A model generated the notes under the pieces. The model was not told the origin of the DNA. It saw nothing but the letters and a program-made list of their open reading frames with translations, and made no database searches. The translations under genes were made by a program, and so were the position numbers. DNA of 64,000 nucleotides from Thalassobius vesicularis (GTDB lineage Bacteria > Pseudomonadota > Alphaproteobacteria > Rhodobacterales > Rhodobacteraceae), in assembly GCF_004799325.1 (NCBI RefSeq), contig NZ_SSMD01000011.1:1-64000 (forward strand), written 5' to 3'. Shown here piece after piece: positions 26,247-34,430 of the stretch; position 1 is the first letter of the stretch, and every line of letters begins with the position of its first letter.

Positions 26247-28312
26247 TCCGTCTCGCACTCATCCTTGCCGCCGCATTTGCCCTGTTCGCCCCGGCGGCGC
26301 AGGCGCAGTTCAACACGTCCCCGATCGAGCGCCTGTGCGTCGGTGGCCGCAACCAGATGGGCAACCATATCTGCGCCTGCGATCAGACCCTGATCAGCGG
26401 CCGCGCCGCCCTGATCCTTGGCAACTCGACCCCGATGACCAACGACATGCCGCTTAGCGACTGTCAGGCATGGGCGGCCCGAATGAACGCAGGAACGCCA
26501 CCGCCCCCCACTGCCCGCCCCGAGGTGCAGTGCTACGGCGGGCGCAACCAGATGAACTTCCACCTCTGCGCCTGTGACACGCCCCTGATGGACGGCCTCA
26601 CCGCGCTGATCTCGGGCAAGTCCACGCCCCTGACCGGCCCCAGCACCAACGACGAATGCCAGGCATGGGCCAACCGGATGAACGGCGTCACGCCGCCGCC
26701 GGGTGGGGTCAAGCCGCCCAAGGTGGGCCTGCCCAAGATCGGCATTCCCAAGACCCCAACCAAGGTGGTCATTCCCGACCTGCCGGGCGTCTGTGGTTCG
26801 GCCTATACACAATGCCGCGCCGGCGTGGGCAGCGCCTGTCAGGCCGCCTACAACATCTGCGAGGAAAAACGCCGCGACGACGTCCGCCGTGATGCCGTGG
26901 ACCGTGGCCTTCTCTCCCCGGACGAGGCCCGCTCCTGGGCCGATGCCTCGCGCAGCACGGGCGGCACGGGCGGCACCACCCCGGCGGGCAAACAGGCGAT
27001 CAAGGTGTTTTCGGCCGTGCCCGACACCGCAAGCGAGACGTTCCTCGGCCATCTCAGCGCGCGCTTCACGATCGACGCTGACTCCTTCATCGGCAAGGTG
27101 CTGGACGTGACCCCCCCGAAATCGCTGACCATCACCCCGCAACCGGGGGCCAAGGTCTATTTCGCGGGCGATGCCGACGGCACCAAGCCGATCCATGTCG
27201 ACAACATCATGGTCGTCTGCATCAACGACGCGCCCTGCCTGTCCACCGGCATGCGTGACGGCAAGGGCCTGCGCGAGAAAAACGGCCGCGAGATCGGCCA
27301 GTTGCCCGCAAACAGCACCTTCGACCCGGCCCCCTCGCAGTTGGACATCACCGGTCGTCTCAGCATGGGCCAACCCAACCGCGTGATGGTCTACGCGCTG
27401 GATTACGGCGGGCTTGGCGGCGTCTCGGACGTCTACCTGATCTCCGAAGGTGGCAGTCAGAACAGCGAGATGGGCGCAGCTTCGGGCGGCTCGGGCGGCT
27501 CTGCTTCCGGCTCCGGGACACCCGGCCTGATCAGCAGCAACTCGAATACAGGCCGCTGCGATCTGACCACCCAAGCACGTTTTTCTTTGAACAAACCGAC
27601 GCTGGTGACCCACCTTAATACCTGGGTGAACTGGACAAAGACCGGCGGCAACTCCATGTCCGCCACCCTGCGTGGCCCGGTCCAGCTGTCGCTGAATTAC
27701 CAGCGCGACGAATGCCACCCCAACATGCCCGACTGGTGCCGGGGTGTGGCGCAGGTGAACCAGGTGCTGCCCGCCGGCGATTACATGGTCGTGTCCTCGG
27801 CGCAGGCCATGTGCATGAATGCGGGCAGCAACAACAACGGCTATGTGGACGTCTACGGCAGCACCGTCGATCATGCCCCCAGCCCCTCGGCGGAACAGCG
27901 CATCCGCTCCATGCCGTTCAACTTCCGCTTCGACTGCCCGACCAACATCATGAACGGTCAGGTCGCCTGCGGTCAGGCCTACTGGGCGAAATACGACATG
28001 GCCACCAACACGTGGGAGGTCTGCGGACGTCTGGCCACCAAGTCCGAGAACATGTGCCAGAGCTACTCCAACGCACCGGCGCAAGGGGCCACCTTCTCGG
28101 TCTGGGGCGAGGTGATGACAGTGACCGGCGACGGCACGCTGATGTATCGCTCGTCCCGCGTGGGTCAGGTCGATCTGACCGACAATGTCGTGGCACCCCG
28201 CCGCGTCAGGCCCCCGCTCTCGAATCTGGGCTACAAACCGCCCGCATTGGGCCTGCCGGACAACCGGCAGGGCACTGGCGGCGGCTCGATCGGCCGCTGG
28301 GGCTATAACTGA
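26243..28312 (+). CDS. Large exported cysteine-rich hypothetical protein
   Basis: A 689-residue protein with a signal peptide (about 1-21, AQA). It carries two copies of a four-cysteine repeat (31-82 and 96-147), then a Pro/Lys linker, then a CGSAYTQCRAGVGSACQAAYNIC cluster (about 190-212). A beta-rich region with GAKVYFAGDADGTKPIHVDNIMVVC (about 300), a Gly/Ser linker (about 410-435), and a C-terminal part with six or more Cys and VMTVTGDGTLMYRSSRVGQVDL follow. It begins within the previous stop codon (ATGA). I do not recognise the family as a whole. The even Cys count and export suggest a disulfide-stabilised periplasmic or surface protein. Confidence 0.72.
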   Translation: MIRLALILAAAFALFAPAAQAQFNTSPIERLCVGGRNQMGNHICACDQTLISGRAALILGNSTPMTNDMPLSDCQAWAARMNAGTPPPPTARPEVQCYGGRNQMNFHLCACDTPLMDGLTALISGKSTPLTGPSTNDECQAWANRMNGVTPPPGGVKPPKVGLPKIGIPKTPTKVVIPDLPGVCGSAYTQCRAGVGSACQAAYNICEEKRRDDVRRDAVDRGLLSPDEARSWADASRSTGGTGGTTPAGKQAIKVFSAVPDTASETFLGHLSARFTIDADSFIGKVLDVTPPKSLTITPQPGAKVYFAGDADGTKPIHVDNIMVVCINDAPCLSTGMRDGKGLREKNGREIGQLPANSTFDPAPSQLDITGRLSMGQPNRVMVYALDYGGLGGVSDVYLISEGGSQNSEMGAASGGSGGSASGSGTPGLISSNSNTGRCDLTTQARFSLNKPTLVTHLNTWVNWTKTGGNSMSATLRGPVQLSLNYQRDECHPNMPDWCRGVAQVNQVLPAGDYMVVSSAQAMCMNAGSNNNGYVDVYGSTVDHAPSPSAEQRIRSMPFNFRFDCPTNIMNGQVACGQAYWAKYDMATNTWEVCGRLATKSENMCQSYSNAPAQGATFSVWGEVMTVTGDGTLMYRSSRVGQVDLTDNVVAPRRVRPPLSNLGYKPPALGLPDNRQGTGGGSIGRWGYN
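26333..26683 (+). repeat. Two-copy four-cysteine protein repeat
   Basis: Residues 31-82 and 96-147 of the large exported protein share C-x-GGRNQM-x2-H-x-C-x-C-D, then an L-x-SG-x3-AL-I core and a closing CQAWA-x-RMN. Cys32/44/46/74 correspond to Cys97/109/111/139. It is an internal duplication of a compact module I cannot name. Confidence 0.8.
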
Positions 28313-28328
28313 GGTAAAAGGAACAGAC

Positions 28329-29300
28329 ATGACCCTGAAATCCCTGTTCAAATCCGCCCTGCTGGGGGCCAGCCTTCTGGCACCCCTGCCCGCGCTGGCC
28401 AACGACTCGGCCGCCGTGATGGAGGCCGGGGGCCTGCGCCTTGTGCGCGACGCCCCGGTCGAGATCCTGTCCGAGGTGCTGGAAATCCGCCCCGACGCGA
28501 TCACCGTCGACTACGTGTTCCGCGCCGCCGACGACATGGGCACCACAACGCTGGTCGCCTTTCCGCTGCCGGAATACGATCTGGCCTGGTACGGCCCCGA
28601 ATTGCTGGGCCAGGCCGGGGACACGGTGGCCAAGCGGCTGGGCTTCCGGCTGTGGATCGACGGTGTGGAACAATCCCCCAACCTGGAACTGCGCGCCCTG
28701 CGCAACGGCATCGACGTCACCCAGTACCTCGAAGGCTACGGCGTCCCCATCGGCTCGCTCGATTATGACATGGTGATGCAAAGCCTGCGCGCCCTGCCGC
28801 AAGAGATGAAGGACTGGATGGCCGCCGCCGATCTGGTGCGCTGGAACGGCAATTACGACCCCGAACCACGCTGGACCATCCGCGCCACCTATTTCTGGAG
28901 CCAGACCTTCCCGCCCTTCCGCGACGTGCGCGTGCGCCACACCTATACCCCGGTGGCGGGCGGGTTCATCCTGTCGGACCCGAAACTGCGCGAATTCAAC
29001 CCGGCGGATTACTGCATGTCCGACGGCGAAAAGAACGCCGTCAGCAAGAAGCTCAGCACCACGCAATACGGGGCGATCGTGACCACGCAGGTGCGCTACG
29101 TGCTGACCACCGGGGCCAACTGGCGCGGGCCGATCCAGGACTTCACCCTGATCATCGACAAGGCCAGCACCGACGCGCTGGTCAGCCTGTGCTTTGACGG
29201 GCTGAAAAAGACCGCGCCCACGCGATTTGAATCGCACAAGCGCAACTTTACCCCGACGCGCGAACTGGACGTGCTGTTCTTCAACGCGCCCACGCCCTGA
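28329..29300 (+). CDS. DUF4424 family exported protein
   Basis: A 323-residue protein with a signal peptide (about 1-24, ALA before NDS). The N-terminal DUF4424 pattern is plain: NDSAAVMEAGGLRLVRDAPVEILSE..., VDYVFRA and TTLVAFPLPEYDL. The family is periplasmic and uncharacterised. It is last of the five-gene exported-protein operon, 16 bp after the preceding stop, and ends 4 bp from the convergent chrR stop. The ATG at 28329 is chosen because it gives the signal peptide. Confidence 0.82.
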   Translation: MTLKSLFKSALLGASLLAPLPALANDSAAVMEAGGLRLVRDAPVEILSEVLEIRPDAITVDYVFRAADDMGTTTLVAFPLPEYDLAWYGPELLGQAGDTVAKRLGFRLWIDGVEQSPNLELRALRNGIDVTQYLEGYGVPIGSLDYDMVMQSLRALPQEMKDWMAAADLVRWNGNYDPEPRWTIRATYFWSQTFPPFRDVRVRHTYTPVAGGFILSDPKLREFNPADYCMSDGEKNAVSKKLSTTQYGAIVTTQVRYVLTTGANWRGPIQDFTLIIDKASTDALVSLCFDGLKKTAPTRFESHKRNFTPTRELDVLFFNAPTP

Positions 29301-29304
29301 CGGG

Positions 29305-29943
29305 TCAGATCCGGAACAGCGGCTGCAACAGCCGCGGCACGAAAGAGCTGAACCGAAGCGAGGCATCGGTCGCCGCAAGGCAGATGCACGGCTCGCCCGG
29401 TTCAGCCACCGGCGTATGCTCCAGCGCGTCGTCCGCGACCTCCAGATCACCGGGGCCAAAGCGGCCGGTTTCGTCGCGGAACGCGCCCTGCAGCACCAGC
29501 GTCAGCTCCAGCCCGTTATGGCCGTGATCCGGCACCGCCTGCCCGGCCGGGATATACAGCAACCGGACCGAACCTTCGGGCCCGTCGTGCAAAATCGTCT
29601 GCCGCGTGCCCAGCCCCATGCGTTTCCAGCGCGGCGGGGCGCCCTTCAGCGCCTCCATCACCGGGCCCGGATAGGGGCCGACCCGGCCCTGCGGACGCGC
29701 CTGCACACGCGGAGCATCCAGCAGCGCCAGCACGTCGCCCTTCAGCCCTTCGGACAGATCGCTGCCCGACAGCTCCTCCAGCACGGCGCCGCCGGCATGG
29801 TCGTGCGCCACGGCCTGCGCGCGGCATTCGTCACACAGCGAGATATGGCTGGCCACCACCAGCGCGAACGGATGCGGCAACGCCCCCGAGGCATAGGCCA
29901 CCAGCAAAGGCTGCGGAATATGGTGCGTGATCCCGGTCGTCAC
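29305..29943 (-). CDS. chrR: ChrR-type zinc anti-sigma factor
   Basis: A 212-residue cytoplasmic anti-sigma factor. It starts at GTG 29943, which overlaps the rpoE stop (GTGA), as expected for 1:1 translation. The N-terminal zinc anti-sigma domain has an early His (HH at 7-8) and the H33-x3-C37-x2-C40 motif. The C-terminal cupin has the second metal site: His140, His142, Glu146 and His176. These correspond almost position for position to the ligands described in R. sphaeroides ChrR, where the cupin is needed for the singlet-oxygen response. It holds RpoE inactive until reactive oxygen is sensed. Confidence 0.93.
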   Translation of the reverse strand: MTTGITHHIPQPLLVAYASGALPHPFALVVASHISLCDECRAQAVAHDHAGGAVLEELSGSDLSEGLKGDVLALLDAPRVQARPQGRVGPYPGPVMEALKGAPPRWKRMGLGTRQTILHDGPEGSVRLLYIPAGQAVPDHGHNGLELTLVLQGAFRDETGRFGPGDLEVADDALEHTPVAEPGEPCICLAATDASLRFSSFVPRLLQPLFRI

Positions 29944-30500
29944 GGGCGCGTTCCTTTCAACTCGTGCCTCAGCCGGTCCAGGCCAAGGCGTATTCTGGAT
30001 TTGATCGTTCCCAGCGGCAGGCCGGTGCCTTCCTTGATCTGGGCATGGCTCAGCTCGCCCAGATAGGCCATCTCGACCAGTTGGCGCTGCTCGTCCGACA
30101 GCGCGGACAGCGCCTTGCGCAGCCGGGTTGTTTCCTGTTCCAGCGCGACGGCCTGCGCGGCGTCGGGTTCCGGTTCCTCCGGGGTCAGCAGGGCCTCGGG
30201 GACGGGGCGGAACTCCTTGCGCCGCAGGTCGGCCATCTGGTTGCGCGCGATCTGGTAGATCCAGGCCGAGACCTGCGCCCGGTCCGGATCGAACTGCGCC
30301 GCCCGGTCCCACAGCTTCAGCATCACGTCCTGCACGACCTCTTCGGCCTGCGCAGCCCCCAATCCGGCCCGCATCCCCATCGCCTTCAGTCGCGGGGCGT
30401 AATGGTCGAACAGCCGGGCAAACGCAGCCTTGTCGCGCGCATCGCGCACGCGCAGCATCCAGCCGGTCTGCTCGGACAGGGCGGACCGGTCGTCGCTCAT
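29940..30500 (-). CDS. rpoE: ECF sigma factor RpoE (singlet oxygen response, ECF11 type)
   Basis: A 186-residue sigma factor. Region 2 is at about 25-90 (LFDHYAPRLKAMGMRAG ... AEEVVQDVMLKLWDRAAQF, then VSAWIYQIARNQMADLRRK). Region 4 is at about 125-180 (ALSDEQRQLVEMAYLGELSHAQI, then LPLGTIKSRIRLGLDRLRHEL). It is paired with chrR and most likely drives its own promoter and the divergent lipid operon through TGATCC-type sites. The ATG at 30500 lacks a strong ribosome-binding site but matches the family N-terminus. In R. sphaeroides the orthologue controls the transcriptional response to singlet oxygen. Confidence 0.93.
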   Translation of the reverse strand: MSDDRSALSEQTGWMLRVRDARDKAAFARLFDHYAPRLKAMGMRAGLGAAQAEEVVQDVMLKLWDRAAQFDPDRAQVSAWIYQIARNQMADLRRKEFRPVPEALLTPEEPEPDAAQAVALEQETTRLRKALSALSDEQRQLVEMAYLGELSHAQIKEGTGLPLGTIKSRIRLGLDRLRHELKGTRP

Positions 30501-30574
30501 TCGGGGGGTCGCGGCCGCAACGGGCACGCCTCCTTCGATGGGCTCATATGTCTGCTCACAGGTAAACATACCCC

Positions 30575-30638
30575 TTCTACGGACCTGCCCGCCGCTTGGA
30601 TCATTTTTTTGATCCAAACCCGCGCCCCGCCAGTAATC
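30575..30638. promoter_or_regulatory. Back-to-back sigma-E (RpoE) promoters
   Basis: Rightward: TGATCC (30610-30615), an 18-bp spacer, then TAATC (30634-30638). Leftward: TGATCC on the minus strand (30603-30598), an 18-bp spacer, then TAGAA (30579-30575). Both follow the R. sphaeroides RpoE consensus as I recall it (TGATCC-N18-TAAGA). The two -35 elements form a 7-bp inverted repeat, TGGATCA/TGATCCA, separated by six Ts. This promoter pair would fire rpoE-chrR and the lipid operon together. Confidence 0.85.
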
Positions 30639-30659
30639 CAGAAAAATCGCGGAGAAACA

Positions 30660-31958
30660 ATGTCCTTCGACCTGCCCCATTCCAACGGCCAGCGCATCGC
30701 CATCATCGGCGGAGGCATCTCGGGTCTGGCCGCCGCCTGGCTGCTGCAAGGCCGCCACCACGTCACCCTCTATGAATCCGAGCCCCGCCTGGGCGGCCAT
30801 GCCCGCACGGTCCTTGCGGGCCGAAACGGCGATCAGCCCGTCGATACCGGCTTCATCGTGTTCAACTACGTGAACTACCCGCACCTGACCCGGATGTTCG
30901 CGGATCTGGACGTGCCGGTGCACCGCTCGGACATGTCCTTTGGCGCCACCATCGACGGCGGCCGGGTCGAGTACGGCCTGCGCGATCTTTCCGCCCTGAT
31001 CGGCCAGAAACGCAACCTGCTGCGCCCCGGTTTCGCCCGCATGGTCCGCGACATCCTGCATTTCAACGCGCAGGCCGAGGCCGCCGCCACCTCGGACGAC
31101 CTGACCATCGGCGACCTGATCGAACAGCTGAACCTCGGCCGCTGGTTCCGCGACTACTACCTGCTGCCGGTCTGCGGCGCGATCTGGTCGACCCCTGCCA
31201 GCGGCATCCGTGATTTCCCCGCCCGCGCGTTGGTGCAGTTCTTCCGCAACCACGCCCTGCTGTCCGCCACCGGCCAGCACCAATGGTGGACCGTCTCGGG
31301 CGGCAGCATCGAGTACGTCCGGCGGCTCGAGGCGAACCTGCGCGCCCGCGGTGTCCAGATCCGCACCAAAGCCCCCGTCCGCGCCGTCACCCGCCTGCCC
31401 GGTCAGGCCACCGTGCACCTGCACGACGCCCCCGCCGAAACCTATGACCAGGTTATCTTGGCCTGCCACTCGGACACCGCGCTGAAACTGCTGGCCCATC
31501 CGACGACTGAGGAACGCCGCGCCCTCTCGGACATCCGCTATCAGGACAATCAGATGGTGCTGCACCGCGATATCACGCAGATGCCGCGCCGCCGGTCCTG
31601 CTGGTCATCGTGGGTGTACCAGGCCCAAACGGGCGAGCAGCGCTCGCAGATCGGCGTGACCTACTGGATGAACCGCCTGCAGGGCATCCCCGAAACCGAC
31701 CCGCTGTTCGTCACCCTCAACCCCGCCCACCCGGTGCAAGAGGCCGCGATCTACGACGCCCACACCTTCCGCCACCCGGTCTTCGACCGCGCCGCACTGG
31801 CCGCCCAAACCCGCATCGCCGCGATGCAGGGCGCCAATAACACATGGTTCGCCGGTGCCTGGCTGCGCCACGGCTTTCACGAGGACGGATTTGCCAGCGC
31901 CGTCCGCGTGGCCGAGGCGATCGGCCAGCAAACCCCTGCCCGTCTGGCCGCAGAATGA
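30660..31958 (+). CDS. FAD-dependent amine oxidase/desaturase-like protein
   Basis: A 432-residue flavoprotein. The dinucleotide-binding motif IAIIGGGISGLAAAW is at about 13-27, followed by YESEPRLGGHARTV and DTGFIVFNYVNYPHLTRMF. A C-terminal FAD contact, NTWFAGAWLRHGFHEDGFASAV, is near 395. It belongs to the NAD(P)-binding amine oxidase/phytoene-desaturase-like group. It is first in a five-gene operon behind a sigma-E promoter, with GGAG before the ATG. The similar R. sphaeroides gene set is induced by singlet oxygen and has been linked to modified (furan-type) fatty acids. A role oxidising acyl chains is inferred from that context. Confidence 0.85.
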   Translation: MSFDLPHSNGQRIAIIGGGISGLAAAWLLQGRHHVTLYESEPRLGGHARTVLAGRNGDQPVDTGFIVFNYVNYPHLTRMFADLDVPVHRSDMSFGATIDGGRVEYGLRDLSALIGQKRNLLRPGFARMVRDILHFNAQAEAAATSDDLTIGDLIEQLNLGRWFRDYYLLPVCGAIWSTPASGIRDFPARALVQFFRNHALLSATGQHQWWTVSGGSIEYVRRLEANLRARGVQIRTKAPVRAVTRLPGQATVHLHDAPAETYDQVILACHSDTALKLLAHPTTEERRALSDIRYQDNQMVLHRDITQMPRRRSCWSSWVYQAQTGEQRSQIGVTYWMNRLQGIPETDPLFVTLNPAHPVQEAAIYDAHTFRHPVFDRAALAAQTRIAAMQGANNTWFAGAWLRHGFHEDGFASAVRVAEAIGQQTPARLAAE

Positions 31959-32725
31959 CCGCGCCCCAGCATATCCCCGGGATCACCACCCACGCCCGCC
32001 GGGGCGAGATCCGCAACGCCTTTCGCTACGGCGTGGATTACGTCCTGCTGGAGCCCGAGGACCGCTCGGGCCCCGCGCTGTTCTCGCGCAACCGCTGGAA
32101 CCTGCTTTGCGTGCGTGACCGCGACCACGGCGGCCCGCGCGGCGCGGGTCTGGGGGCCGACTGGGCGCGCAACCAGCTGGCCCGCGCCGGTCTGCCCGGC
32201 CCCTACCGGCTGTACCTGCTGACCCAGCCCGCGATCCTGGGCTACGTGTTCAACCCCATCAGCTTCTGGCTGGCCTTTGCAGGCGATGACCTGCTGGCCG
32301 TGATCGCCGAGGTCAACAACACCTTCGGCGACCGCCACAACTACCTGTGCCACCTGCCCGGCTTCGCCCCGCTCACCGGCCAGACCCCGGTCGACGCGCA
32401 AAAGATCTTTCACGTCTCGCCGTTTCAGGACATCGCGGGCGGCTACCGCTTTACCTTCGACATATCGCCCGACCGCATCGCCATCCGCATCGCGCATCAG
32501 AACGGCGCGCAGGGTCTGGTCGCCACGCTGACCGGCCCACGCCGCCCGCTGACCAACGCCGCTATCCTGTCCGCCACCCTGCGCCGCCCCGCCGGGGCCA
32601 TGCGCACCGTCGCGCTGATCTACTGGCAGGCGCTACGCCTGAAACTCAAGGGCGCGCGCTACCGCACCCGCCCCCTGCCCCCGCAATCGGAGATCACCCC
32701 ATGCACCTCCTCACCCGACGCGTGA
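31955..32725 (+). CDS. DUF1365 family protein
   Basis: A 256-residue protein that starts in the stop codon of the preceding gene (ATGA). DUF1365 features are visible: RNAFRYGVDYVLLE at the start, GYVFNPISFWLAF (about 97-109), EVNNTFGDRHNYLC and KIFHVSPFQDIAGGYRF. The family almost always sits between a FAD amine oxidase and a cyclopropane-fatty-acid-synthase-like gene, as here. The biochemical role is not established; action on membrane acyl chains is inferred. Confidence 0.88.
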   Translation: MTAPQHIPGITTHARRGEIRNAFRYGVDYVLLEPEDRSGPALFSRNRWNLLCVRDRDHGGPRGAGLGADWARNQLARAGLPGPYRLYLLTQPAILGYVFNPISFWLAFAGDDLLAVIAEVNNTFGDRHNYLCHLPGFAPLTGQTPVDAQKIFHVSPFQDIAGGYRFTFDISPDRIAIRIAHQNGAQGLVATLTGPRRPLTNAAILSATLRRPAGAMRTVALIYWQALRLKLKGARYRTRPLPPQSEITPCTSSPDA

Positions 32726-33855
32726 AGCACGACTTTCTGGACAGCTGCGCCCGCATCACGCGCGGCACCCTGACCCTGCGCACCCCCGAGGGCGACACCC
32801 ACCGCTTTGGCGCCGGCACCCCCGAGGCCGAGATGCAGATCCGCGACTGGGCCGTCGTCACCGCCCTGGCCGCGCGCGGTGATATCGGTCTGGGCGAAAG
32901 CTACGTCGACGGGCTGTGGGACTCTCCGGATGTCGAGGCGCTGGTGCAAGTCGCCCTGCTGAACCTGTCCGCGCTGACGGCCTATGCCTATCCGGGCTTC
33001 TGGGCGGGGCTGAAATACCGGCTGGCCGACCGCGTGCTGCGCGCCAATTCGCGCCGGGGGGCCTCGCGCAATATCCGCGCCCATTACGATGTCGGGAACG
33101 AGTTTTACCAGCTCTGGCTGGACCCCGGCATGACCTATTCGGCCGCCCTGTTCGACCGCCCCGGCCTTGACCTGCACAGCGCGCAGGCCCGCAAGAACGA
33201 CCGTGTGCTGGACGCCATGACCGGCGAATCCATTCTGGAAATCGGCTGCGGCTGGGGTGGCTTCGCCGAGGCCGCCGCCCGCCGGGGTCACGCCGTCACC
33301 GGCATCACCCTGTCGCCCAGCCAGAAGGGCTATGCCGACGCCCGCCTCGACGGCCGCGCCCGGATCGAGCTGCGCGACTACCGCGCCCAGACCGGCCGCT
33401 TCGACAACATCGTCTCGATCGAGATGATCGAGGCCGTGGGCGAACGCTACTGGCCCACCTATTTCCGCACCCTCAAGGACCGACTGGCCGAAGGCGGCAC
33501 TGCCATGATCCAGGCCATCACCGTGTCCGACGACTACTTCCCAACCTACCGGACCAGCTCGGACTACATCCGCCAGCACACCTTTCCCGGCGGGATGCTG
33601 CTGTCGGACGGGGTGATCGCCGATCAGGCCCGCCGCGCCGGGCTGCACGTCGCCGACAGCTTTGCCTTCGGGCCGGATTACGGCCAGACCTGCCGCCTCT
33701 GGGCCCAGCGCCTGACCGAGGCCGCGCCAAAGCTGCAAACGCTGGGCTACGGCCCGCGCTTCCTGCGCAGCTGGCGCTATTACCTGGACATCTGCGCCGC
33801 CTCTTTCGCCACCGGCCAGACCGACGTCGTTCAGGTCCGCCTGACCCACGCCTGA
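32701..33855 (+). CDS. Cyclopropane-fatty-acyl-phospholipid synthase family methyltransferase
   Basis: A 384-residue SAM-dependent methyltransferase acting on unsaturated phospholipid acyl chains. The segment NIRAHYDVGNEFYQLWLDPGMTYSAALF (about 122-150) is the family hallmark. The SAM site ILEIGCGWGGFAEAAARRG is at about 178-196, followed by GITLSPSQ and SIEMIEAVGERYW. Its ATG at 32701 lies 25 bp inside the DUF1365 gene. Given the sigma-E promoter and partner genes it may methylate rather than cyclopropanate lipids. That is inference, and a normal CFA synthase role is possible. Confidence 0.88.
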   Translation: MHLLTRRVKHDFLDSCARITRGTLTLRTPEGDTHRFGAGTPEAEMQIRDWAVVTALAARGDIGLGESYVDGLWDSPDVEALVQVALLNLSALTAYAYPGFWAGLKYRLADRVLRANSRRGASRNIRAHYDVGNEFYQLWLDPGMTYSAALFDRPGLDLHSAQARKNDRVLDAMTGESILEIGCGWGGFAEAAARRGHAVTGITLSPSQKGYADARLDGRARIELRDYRAQTGRFDNIVSIEMIEAVGERYWPTYFRTLKDRLAEGGTAMIQAITVSDDYFPTYRTSSDYIRQHTFPGGMLLSDGVIADQARRAGLHVADSFAFGPDYGQTCRLWAQRLTEAAPKLQTLGYGPRFLRSWRYYLDICAASFATGQTDVVQVRLTHA

Positions 33856-33869
33856 CACCCGAGACACCC

Positions 33870-34430
33870 ATGACCGCCCTCCTCCTCACCCTTGTCCTGT
33901 TGCTTGTGCTGGCGCTCTGGCGCCCCGGCCTTGGCTTTCGCAACCAGCGCCCCGCCGATTACACCGGCACCGGCCCCGCGATGGACATCCGCTACGCCCT
34001 CAGCGGCCCGATCCAGTGCGAGGGCATGATCCACGGCCCCACCGGCCGCCTGTCCGCCCGGTTTACCGCCCGGATGCACGGGGACTGGCAGGGCGACCTC
34101 GGCATCCTGTCCGAGGATTTCACCTACGCCACCGGCCGCACCCAGCACCGCGAATGGACCCTGCGCATGGGTGAAAACGGCGCTTTCACCGCCACTGCCC
34201 CCGACATCATCGGCACCGCACACGGCCAGCAATCCGGCTGCACCGCCCGCCTGACCTACCGCATCCGGCTGGAGCCCGACGCCGGCGGCCACGTCCTTGA
34301 CGTCACCGACTGGCTGTATCTGCTGGACGACGGCACCATCCTCAACCGCTCCGAGCTGCGCAAGTTCGGCCTGAAAGTGGCCGAACTGACCGCCGTCATG
34401 CGACCGATCCCGCACGGGCCGGGCCAATGA
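33870..34430 (+). CDS. DUF3833 family protein
   Basis: A 186-residue protein with an N-terminal membrane helix (about 2-18). DUF3833-type motifs include LSGPIQCEGMIHGPTGRLSARFTARMHGDW and DVTDWLYLLDDGTILNRSELRKFGLKVAELTAVM. It is expected to be an envelope-facing anchored protein of unknown activity. It starts 14 bp after the methyltransferase gene and ends in an ATGA overlap with the SDR gene. DUF3833 is regularly found in these oxidase/DUF1365/CFA clusters. Confidence 0.85.
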   Translation: MTALLLTLVLLLVLALWRPGLGFRNQRPADYTGTGPAMDIRYALSGPIQCEGMIHGPTGRLSARFTARMHGDWQGDLGILSEDFTYATGRTQHREWTLRMGENGAFTATAPDIIGTAHGQQSGCTARLTYRIRLEPDAGGHVLDVTDWLYLLDDGTILNRSELRKFGLKVAELTAVMRPIPHGPGQ

